Shown here: piece by piece, positions 55,569 through 64,000 of the stretch
How the letters are laid out: each line of letters starts with the position of its first letter
Position numbering within the stretch: the first letter of the stretch is position 1
Assembly: GCA_013180625.2 (NCBI GenBank)
Contig: SNVD02014843.1
Location: 1 to 64,000, forward strand
Origin: Boswellia sacra
Taxonomy: Eukaryota; Streptophyta; Magnoliopsida; Sapindales; Burseraceae
DNA length: 64,000 bases
Direction: 5' to 3'
Notes under the pieces: generated by a model
The model's input: only the letters and a program-made list of their open reading frames with translations
Database searches by the model: none
What the model was told of the DNA's origin: nothing
Translations under genes and position numbers: made by a program

Positions 55569-56596
55569 ATGTACAGATATAATTCTTTATGCTTAGGTAT
55601 GGATATCAAGGGTGATTCTCAAGTATATGAAAATGACAAGAAAGGAATAAGACTTACATGGACATATGAAGAAAAGGAAGCTTTGCTTGTTGAATTGGAA
55701 GGAATAGTGGCAACTAGGGATCGAGCTGATTGTGGTCAGTTCAAACCTGGTTATTTAAAAACTGTAGGGCAAAAATTAGCTTAGGTTCTTCCTAATGCTG
55801 GATTGAGAGCTAGTCCCTATATTGAATCTAAAATGAAGAGATGGAAGAAAACTTATGGAGTAATATTTGATATGCTCAACACTAGTGGTTTTGGTTGGAA
55901 TGATGAGAAAAAATGTGTGCAAATTGATAGTGATGAGGCATGGCAATCTTATGTGCAGGTATAAAAGCAAAGTTTCCATATCATGTGATTTCATTTATTT
56001 TTATAATAACTTATTATAAATATTCCTTCTTATTGTAGCATCATAAAGCTGCTGAGGGATGGCGAGGTAAACCATTTCCTTTATATGAGAGGCTGGCTTG
56101 TATATTTGGAAATGATCGTGCAACAGGAAAAGTAGCTGAGACACCTGCTGAAATGGCAGCAAATGAAACTGTAGAAAATATTGACAGTGCATTTGGCATA
56201 GATGATGACTTATCTCCAAGGTCCATAAACCAAACCCAAAGCACCCAAAATGCAAGTCAGGTTCAATCAAACACCTCCAAGAGAAAAAGGGTAAAATCTT
56301 TTGATACACTTGTTGGAAGTTTAGATAAATTTACTGAGGTGTTTCAAGATGTGATGGAGAAATCAAATGAAAATGTGAATAAACTTCTTGAACAGTTGGC
56401 AAAGGAAAATGCCAAAGATTCTAAACTCATAGCTGATATTTTGATTGAAATGGGCATTCCTCTTCATCAAAGAGTTCGCATATTGAGGATTCTTTTGAAA
56501 CAATCAGAATATGCTGAAATTTTTAAGACATTAGAACATGATCAAGAGAGGATGGAGTTTGTTGAATCACTCCTTCTAGGTATATATGATGACTAA
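55569..56596 (+). pseudogene. Harbinger Myb/SANT-like DNA-binding partner (one stop)
   Basis: Exon 1 is 55569-55958, with the start either at 55569 or at the inner Met at 55599. It holds a Myb_DNA-bind_3-type domain (LTWTYEEKEALLVELEGIV, then KMKRWKKTYGVIFDMLN and FGWND). In it the codon after KLA is TAG (55782-55784), which interrupts the domain. A GT-AG intron covers 55959-56038. Exon 2 is 56039-56596, with a KRKR nuclear-localisation-like stretch and a C-terminal helical region ending SLLLGIYDD. In this superfamily the partner binds the element ends and imports the transposase. Apart from the stop, the gene looks complete. Confidence 0.82.
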
Positions 56597-56693
56597 AAAT
56601 CTGTGTGTGGCAGCATCCTTTTTGTGGTACAATAACTTGTATATGGGGGATTAACAAAGTCAAAACATGAAGGCAATGACATCATTTTTTTTT

Positions 56694-56914
56694 GTAACTA
56701 ATCATAGGTTAGTTTTATTTTTTTGAATCCAATTATAAGGATAGACCTTATGGATGGATGGTGTATGTAATCACTAATGATTATGCTTTTTGTTCTTTTG
56801 TATGTAACTAACCATAGGTTAGTTTTATTTTTTTTGAATCCAATTATAGGGATAGACCTTATGGATGGATGGTGTATGTAATCACTAATGATTATGCTTT
56901 TTGTTCTTTTATAT
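56694..56914. repeat. Two tandem ~110-bp repeats, Harbinger 3' region
   Basis: Units start at 56694 and 56804 (GTAACTAAxCATAGGTTAG) and differ at only a few bases; a short third start lies at 56915. It is a recent local duplication downstream of the Myb-like gene. Confidence 0.9.
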
Positions 56915-57567
56915 GTAACTAACCAAAATTTGGTTTCGTATTACTTGGTTGTTACAGTTAGTGTGCCAAGTAATACTTGAATATATTATTGCACTTGATA
57001 AAATTATATATTATTGGCTATCATATAACATGTGATGGAAAAATTCTTAAGAATTTTGAGTCATTATATATTTTATTTTAGATTTTAATTATGTTAATGA
57101 TAGGTGACAGGTTGAATTTGTTCTTATCCTAGTGAAATGTTAAGTAAATAAACAAGTTCCTATCATTGAAATTTTGAAGTGAAAAATTTTCCCATAATCT
57201 TGTCTATTTTTTTATTTATATATTTTTAAAGTAGATATAAATATATTTTGTTTTAAATTTATATTTAAAAATTGAGTTCATATGTGTTTTATTTTATTTG
57301 TATAATTTTTTATATATGTAATAAAGAAAAAGAAAAAAAATTTAAGTTGTCAATAATAAAAGTTTTATTATTTGAATATAAATTCATTCAATAACATAAT
57401 CCAGTCCAAAATTACACCAAACATAGGATAGGATTACAAATAGTCCAGTCCCTGTTGCACCAAACAAAAAATAACACTATATATACTCTAGTCCAGTCCA
57501 ATTCCAATTCCAATCCTAATCCCACTCTCAGTCCAGTCCAATCCAATCCAGACTTCCAAACGGGCCT

Positions 57568-58190
57568 GTAGAGGGCTTCACGTGGGTGAGAGGGCAAAAG
57601 TAAGGAAGCAAGTCCAAAGTTCTAGAAGAAAAATTTGACAGAAACCAACGGGTAAAAGCTTGGAGTTAGCCATTTATAAAGCAGCAAAGCTTTATGCTGA
57701 GGCCAATGAGAGAATTGGAAATGGAGGATAGTAGGGACAGACATAACCTTGATCTCCCAAGAGAAGCTATTACAGAATAGGAAGATAAGAAGAATGGAGG
57801 TAGACCAAAGATGGAAACGATGACGGTAAGTGGAAGGGGCCGAGGAAAACTAGGGAAGGAGAGGGAATTATAAGAGAAAGGCCCCTCTAGGAATAGGATC
57901 CCAAGCACTTTAACTCTCTACTTTTCTATCTTTCATTTTTTTCCCTCTAGTTGATATTCATTGTTCAATTTTCTATTCACTGGAATCCTGACTTGGGCGT
58001 CGGAGTACCTTTTCTAGGTACTGTGCCGCCGTGCAAGAAGGAGCCCCCTTGGTGTCACCTGATTGCTATGCTACTGCTATCCAAAGCGCTGGTAAAGAAA
58101 GAGACTGATGGACAACCCAAAGGTTATGGAGCTGAGAAAGGGCTAAAGATTTAACTAAGGAAGTGAGGAGCAGTTTTTGGGTCCTTCAAG
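57568..58190. other. Copy-B-specific block, right part
   Basis: This is the continuation of 51841-52050 beyond the Harbinger element. It contains a frame of 67 codons (57951-58154) without recognisable features. It ends at the return to duplication sequence (GTGATACATCAAAC, matching 38994-39007). Confidence 0.45.
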
Positions 58191-59745
58191 TGTGATACAT
58201 CAAACATGACCTTAGAATACCAAATAGATAGAAATCCAACATCTATAAAGAGGCCGATAGAAACTAGGAAACTAGATATAAAATGGATAATCACCTATAT
58301 ACAAGGTTTAAAGGCCCTGTAAATAGATTTTTAAGTCAAGGGAAAAAAAATCACAATACAAATGGTAGAGGAAAAGGAGAAAATAAGGGCAAAGACTATT
58401 TTCTTAAGCTTGTTAATAGTTCTCTTCAACTTAGAATTTGAAAGTACTTGAGTTGAGTTGCAAAAAATGGTAATTTTGCGTTCCTGAATAATCTCTTGAT
58501 AGGTTTTTTGCATTTCCATTATTTTAATAATGAAAGTTTATCTTGGAGAATAATCTCTTGAAAGGTTTTTTGCACTCCCATTATTTTAATAATGAAAGTT
58601 TATCTTGGAGTTTGTTCAGTGAACAAAAGGAAGAAGCTGAACTAACATTAATTTTATTCTTTTTTCTATTATTTCTTTATTATTATTTGCACTAGTTGTG
58701 TTTTGAATTATAATCCCAACAAATAAAGATGATTCTAATATACTAATTTTGAATTTAACATAAAATTTAAAGACATGGATCTGGTTTATTTTCATCAATT
58801 TTTCAAAAAGGACCATGTATTCCTAAGCATTTTCAAAAATTTGTTTTGTCTTCTTTTTTTTAGGTGAATAACTACATCTTAATTACAAATAAAATATGGA
58901 CATGTTAAATACGTCATAGTTTATAGCATTGTACTGATTGCATTGTACGAAAATATTAATTACAAATATTATATTATGTTTGGCGTGATATTATAATGTA
59001 TTTTTTAATAAAAAAGAAATTATTAGTAAATTTCTAAAAATATTTAAATAAACCTTAAAGAAATTTTTTTTGCATGATTAGGTCCTAGCTTAACATATTA
59101 GGGGCCAACTATCAGGTTTGGATAGGTGATCCAGAGGCTACAATACTCCATGGCCACTTTGTACTTGGTCCTATAATTGGGACACAAATGGTAAGTCAAG
59201 TCTCAGATTCGATATAATTAAGGTCAATTGTTCAGCTTAAGCTGGATCTCGGACTCAGGTCTAGGGACGGTCTTGGTTCAGCTCTTGGGCTCGGAAGTGC
59301 GGGGTCAAGTCCACATTTGGAAAGATCTAAATTGTATTGTATTATGTTTGAGGAAAAACTATGATGCATTGGGTGCATAACATGTACCCAGTATTTTTTT
59401 TTGTATAAAGTATGAGATTCTTTTTTGTAAGGTTCAAAAAAATGAATATAAGCTTCAGAAATCATGAGTATTTTTCTAACCTTTTTTGTGGAATTACCGA
59501 ACTTTGTATGCATTTTTTGAATTTTATGCAGAAAATCTCAAAACTTTATACAAAAACATTTCGGGTGTATAGAATACACCGGATGTATTGAAGCATTAGC
59601 ATAACCCTTATGTCTTGCATAACATGGAACAAAACTAAATTGCACACATAATATATCGTAGAGTTGTCATTAAAAATAAGCATTGGATAATTGAGTACAT
59701 TTCATTTTTATTTTACACATTGCTTAAATCCTCAATCTACGTACG
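58191..59745. repeat. Tandem duplication, copy B, fragment 3
   Basis: Matches 39000-40680, for example GACTATTTTCTTAAGCTTG at 58394 and 39318. It includes a local direct repeat (TAATCTCTTGA...TTTTTTGCA at 58488 and 58550) not seen in copy A. Between about 59350 and 59632 it carries about 280 bases not in copy A, with weak inverted ends (TGCATTGGGTGCATAACA and TGAAGCATTAGCATAAC), possibly another MITE. Confidence 0.8.
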
Positions 59746-59866
59746 CAAGGACGGAGCCAGAAATTTCACCAAGGAGGGGCAATAAATTAAAGAACAATAG
59801 GTATAAGAATTTTTCTCAAGTAATAAATATGAATACTTAATAAAAGTTCATAAAATAGTTATTAAT

Positions 59867-62232
59867 CTATAACTGTCCACGACGCTTTTTCATATTTTGA
59901 AAGCGTTGTACAATGATTTCATTGTCAATACTACTAGCTATATATTTCTCTATATATACAATCAAACTATCATTCATCCATTGGTCATTCATTCGATTTC
60001 GTAATCGGTTCTTCACAATATTCATAGCTGAAAATACCCTCTCCACAGTAGCTGTAGCAACAGGTAGGATCAAAGCCAAAGTCACAAGCAGGTAAACTAG
60101 TGGATATACCTTATCCCTTTTAGTGTCAACCATACGCCTTGCAAGATCACCAATCCCTTTCAATCCTGAAAACTCAACACTAGAGCGCATATCTATAATA
60201 TAAGTATCAAGTTGAAACTCAAGTGCCATAAGGACTATTGTAGAGAATTCTTTAGGAAAAAAGTGTGCAAAACGTATAAGTTTTTTCTTATCAAAAGCAA
60301 AAATGATTCATTTGGACATAGACATGCCACACAAAGAAGTAACTCAGTGTTAGCCTCATTAAAACGATTATTCAACTCTTAAAGTTGCATATCTAAAATG
60401 GAATAAAATAGCTCAACACGATAATGATGCAAGTTCGTGATTTCTTGAGCTTTGCATTGTGATCGCCTTGGATTTAGATACACATACTTCATCTTTGGAA
60501 CATGAACACAATGCTTGACACAAAAAGAAGTAAATTCATCAAGCAAAGAATCCCACCCGCTTTCTCTCATTGTTTGCAACCATTGTTTGCACAATCTATC
60601 CAACATCATCGCATTCACAATATCTTGATCCCTTCTTTGTAACGCTTGTGACAATTCATTTGTGACACCCATTATATCTTTCATCAAATGAAGAGTAAAC
60701 ACAATATCAAATGATTGCATCCACATTAGTAATGTCTTTGCTTCATATTTTTTATTATCATTTGCTCCATCATCAGCAACTATTTCAAGTACATCAATTA
60801 TCGCTGAAAACATATGAATTATGCTCACTAAAGTACCAAAATGTGAACCCCACCTTGTATCACCACAACGTTTCAATGTAGTCTTTCGATTTAATCCTTG
60901 CCCACTTGAAAGACTACCATCATTGAGTGCTTGGATAAGCTCAATAGCTTGTTTCTCTTGAAGAATATCACGACGTTTAGATGATGCCCCAACAACATTC
61001 ACAATATTAGTAACAACACTAAAAAGAGTATCAACATCACCATGATTCCTTGCAACAGCAACTAACAGTAATTGAAGTTGGTGAGAGAAACAATGAATAT
61101 AATAAGCACAACTATTCTCATTCATAATTAATGCTTTAAGACCATTAATCTCACCTTTCATATTACTAGCTCCATCATAACCTTGCCCACGCAATCTAGA
61201 GACCCTTAATCCATGCCTTGAAAATAGGTTATCCAGTGATGCTTTAAGTGAAAGAGCAGTACTACTAGCAACATGCTTAATTCCTATGAACCGCTCAACT
61301 ACAAGTCCATTCGAATCCACATAACGTAATACTACAGCCATTTGCTCTTTCATTGATATATCCCAAGATTCATCAACCAAAATGGAAAACAATGCATCAC
61401 CCATTTCTTTAATAATGGCCTTAGTGGTCTCAACTGCAACAGCTTTAACAATGTCTTTTTGAATCTCAGGAGATGTCAATTTGAGGTTATCAGGAGCATT
61501 TTTCAAGGTAACAGCTTTAATATTCTTATTATGATCATCAAGGAATTGTAAAAGCTCAAGGAAGTTACCTGGATTGCATGAATCTTCAGATTCATCATTA
61601 CCCCGAAAAGCAAGCCCTTGTTTTAAAAGAAATCGAATGCAATCAATGGAAGCAATCAAACGAGTTCGATACTCACTTCGAGCTTGATCCGAATGCTTGG
61701 AGAAAAATGTTTCAATATGTTGGTTTTGATTCATTAATGCTTCACAACTTCTCCTAGCTTCATTGTGAATACTAGTGGGACCTCCAACATGTTGTCTAAG
61801 CTTTTCTTTCTTCTTCCAATTGGAAAAGCCTTCACCAACAAAACACTCACCACCTCCTTGATCACCCATTTGTGGCTTGAAAAGATAACAATAAAGACAA
61901 AATGCCGCATTCTTTGCTATACTATACTCCAACCAACCGGGGTATTCATCAAACCAAGAATAAACAAATTGTCTTGATAGTTGTCCAAATTTTTTGAAAG
62001 GAAACTCATGGTCTCTAGGTTGACATGGACCCTTTTGCAAGTATGCCCTTCGAACTTGATCTCGAATATTTGGATTATAATCTAAAATCCGAGGTTGTAA
62101 ACCAAGGTTTATAGGAAGATTAGATAAAATGGTTTCCACATCGTTTTTTGGACCATCTTGATTTGAACTATCTTGATTTGTCTCTAATGGAGGCGGTAAT
62201 GTTGACTTTCTTTTGAAATATTTCTCCATCAC
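59867..62232 (-). pseudogene. hAT transposase, TTF zinc finger/ZMYM1-like (two breaks)
   Basis: The main frame is 617 codons (62232-60379). The TTF-type zinc finger lies at about residues 85-150 (YPGWLEYSIAKNAAFCLYCY). Two catalytic-type Asp regions follow (FSILVDESWDISMKEQM at about residue 286, GQGYDGASNMKGE at about 352), and a long helical domain comes next. A TAA at 60376-60378 replaces a Gln codon after LDMQL, and a one-base shift lies near 60300. From there the C-terminal part continues to 59867 with PVATATVERVFSAMNIVKNR, which contains the third catalytic residue (Glu) and the dimerisation motif. The total would be near 770 residues, normal for the family. It would cut and paste the element. 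Confidence 0.9.
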
Positions 62233-63243
62233 TACATCAAATTAAATAAAATAGCATAATAAATAAAAGTTTAACAACAAAATGACTTTGCTTTTGTTAT
62301 TATAAAATTTTAAACAAGATATAGAAGGTTAGAATGAGAAATAGAAAGAGAGATAGAAAGAAAGTAGTCAAATAGAGAAACATAAAAAAAAGATGGAAAA
62401 AAAAATTAGAAGGACAAACTAATATTTATTAATTCATATTCAAAATTTCCAAAACATAACAATCAAAAAGGCTTTTATATTCAAAAACCTTAAAATAGAA
62501 GGAAAAAAAAGAAGCACATAACTTAAGATTAATCCCAATTTTAACACAAATTAAAATCTTGAAAGTATATTTAACTTGTCCTACATCACAAAGTAGCTAA
62601 CATAAAAGCAAATGACAAAGATAACCAATGATGGTCCAATTAAATTTCAAATGGTGGTCAAAAAATATAATTACATTTAGCACTAATGATGGTCCAAATT
62701 TCATGTTATTCCATTGGTCTTCCCAAATTTATTTAACTCTTTATGTGATTATAATCAAAATAAACATTTCAAGAAAAAAACCATAATAAATCAAGAAGTA
62801 AAAATAAGAAATAAATAGGAAAATGGAAGTGAAAACTCAACACCATGTACATTTTGTTTTAATTTTTTAATTCCAATAAACTAATAAATATAAATTTATA
62901 GTTAAACACATATATAAGACTTATGTCTAATTCTATTATTCTAATGCTAACCAATAAATTCAAATATAAACACAATAGATTTTAAGTTTATAATCAAAAT
63001 AAAAAAGTTCAAAAAATCCCTAATAAATCAAAAGCATTCCTAAATAAATAATAAATATGAAGAGAGGTGGTTGCTGCTGGAGCCTTGGACGTTGGTTGTT
63101 GCTGCTGGAGCCTGGAGTGCACTGCTTTTCTTTGAGGCGTGTTGAAGAAGACTAGAGGTGGAGGAGAGAGAATGAAGATTTATTTTACTTGTTTTTAAAG
63201 ACAAAATATAATCTTTTAAGCCCTTCTTATTTGTTAAAGAAGA
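62233..63243 (-). other. hAT 5' non-coding region
   Basis: This A/T-rich leader upstream of the transposase has no gene. It has a short GC-richer direct repeat (TTGCTGCTGGAGCCT at 63071-63085 and 63094-63108). Confidence 0.5.
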
Positions 63244-63485
63244 GTCATAACATATGGGCTTTAATTGTTTGTATTTGTACTAGGCCTCACGTTTTAGTTG
63301 TTATTATTTGCATTGGACTTTAATTTTTTTTTGTTAACTTGGGTTTTATACTTCATATTTGGCTGTCATAACATATGGGCTTTAGTTTTTTTATTTGAAC
63401 TGGGCCTAACATTTTAGTTATTATTGTTTGCATTGGGCTTTAATTTTGTTTTTTGTTAACTTGGGTTTTACACTTCATATTTGAT
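63244..63485. repeat. Two tandem ~121-bp repeats near the hAT end
   Basis: Units start at 63244 and 63365 (GTCATAACATATGGGCTTTA) with moderate divergence. Position near the TIR suggests subterminal sequence, perhaps transposase-binding. Confidence 0.85.
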
Positions 63486-63623
63486 TATGGGTCTAAAAGT
63501 AAATAAATAGTACAAGCAGGGGCAATATAATCATTTTACAAATTTATATACATAGCATTCAAGAATTTTTAAAAGCCCAGCAGGGCAGTTGCCCCTCCTG
63601 GGCTTGAGCTGGCTCCGTCCCTG

Positions 63624-64000
63624 TACGTACGTATATACATGTATTGACTAAAATACAATTATTATTATTTGTTAGATATTTTTAGAGGTTGCCTAATTGT
63701 AGGAATTGTTATGTTATTGATTAAAAGTAATGTTGCTAGATCAGAATTAGCCCTTGAATCTCGAAACCAAAGGGCTGAAATCTTTTTTTCATTACAAATT
63801 TGAGAAATGGAAAAAGGGTTATAAGATTTTATTATCCAAGAAAGTAAAGTTTTAAGAAATTTAGGTATCATATGAAGTTAGGTGGTGTAACATCTAACAA
63901 ATGTATTGTACCTTGAATCACATGATATTAACTAATATTATTATATAATTTGTTATCACAGATTTGATTGTAGGGCATTTTTTAATATATCGTAGACAGG
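63624..64000. other. End of copy B and following sequence
   Basis: 63632-63810 matches copy A at 40660-40850 (GTTATGTTATTGATTAAAAGTAAT and onward). Beyond about 63830 no match is seen, so the duplication ends there. The rest is AT-rich with no gene. Confidence 0.6.

Larger units (their letters stand above)
52051..57567 (+). mobile_element. PIF/Harbinger DNA transposon with both genes (5.5 kb)
   Basis: The element is 5517 bp. Its ends read GGGCCTGTTTGGAAGAC and, on the other strand, AGGCCCGTTTGGAAGTC. GTA lies on both sides (52048-52050 and 57568-57570), a 3-bp target duplication as in this superfamily. Internal genes are a spliced DDE transposase and a Myb/SANT-like partner on the same strand, the two-gene set typical of plant PIF/Harbinger elements. 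The CAATCC-rich right end matches the small element at 30582-31958. The transposase triad is intact, but the Myb-like gene has a stop, so autonomy is doubtful. Confidence 0.92.
59746..63623 (-). mobile_element. hAT-type DNA transposon (3.9 kb)
   Basis: The element is flanked by a perfect 8-bp duplication, TACGTACG (59738-59745 and 63624-63631). The terminal inverted repeats are CAAGGACGGAGCCAG on the left and CAGGGACGGAGCCAG at the other end (read on the minus strand). It encodes one transposase with an N-terminal TTF-type zinc finger and a C-terminal hAT dimerisation domain. Duplication sequence resumes directly after it (63632). Its gene is broken in two places. Confidence 0.95.

Noticed and set aside
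57951..58154. 67-codon frame next to the Harbinger right end
   Set aside because: It is short, has no recognisable feature and no paralogue in the window; kept only as part of the unexplained block.

Overview
The window is nuclear DNA from a flowering plant, most likely a eudicot. It carries plant LTR retrotransposons with tRNA-type primer binding sites, GT-AG spliced transposase genes, and a TIR-NBS-LRR resistance gene relic, a class that is expanded in eudicots and lacking in grasses. The species cannot be named from the sequence. I see no intact host gene. The window is a stack of nested mobile elements around one dead resistance gene and one tandem duplication.

Region 1 (1-20842, + strand) holds two related Ty3/gypsy elements of Athila-like type. 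Element 1 (from before base 1 to 9670) has decayed gag-pol. Element 2 (10080-20842) has both LTRs, a tRNA-Asp-type primer site and a polypurine tract, but has lost the gag N-terminus and the whole RT/RNase H/integrase block. Between pol and the 3' LTR, both carry the same cargo: an unrecognised reading frame of about 180-190 codons, three tandem hairpin-forming repeats of about 67 bp, and an intronless, nearly full-length LOG gene (cytokinin riboside 5'-monophosphate phosphoribohydrolase). The element-2 LOG copy is open for 191 codons and keeps the family's catalytic residues. A 1.5-kb insertion, possibly a solo LTR, sits inside element 2.

Region 2 (20843-27500) holds a decayed Ty1/copia element on the - strand with an initiator-Met-type primer site, an AT/AG microsatellite, and a cluster of CTCGACA motifs.

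Region 3 (27515-37432, - strand) is a TNL pseudogene with TIR, NB-ARC and LRR parts. Its first intron contains a rearranged endogenous pararetrovirus relic (Caulimoviridae-like, 30123-36384). The relic has a repeated terminal region, a movement-protein frame, an RNase H remnant, and a large palindrome with arms of about 780 bp. A 1.38-kb non-autonomous PIF/Harbinger element sits in its left repeat, and the right repeat preserves the empty site.

Region 4 (38020-63830) is a tandem duplication of about 2.9 kb. Copy A (38020-40915) is nearly whole. Copy B has been split over about 23 kb by a 9.3-kb Mutator-like element carrying mudrA and a ULP1-protease-like gene, a small MITE, a 5.5-kb PIF/Harbinger element with both transposase and Myb-like genes, and a 3.9-kb hAT element flanked by a perfect 8-bp duplication. 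Comparing copies A and B gives the empty sites for most of these insertions.

The most noteworthy points are the LTR-retrotransposon-borne LOG gene with its companion cargo, the conserved hairpin repeats, the pararetroviral palindrome inside a resistance-gene intron, and the ULP-carrying MULE whose CTCGACA repeats recur at the broken end of the resistance gene.
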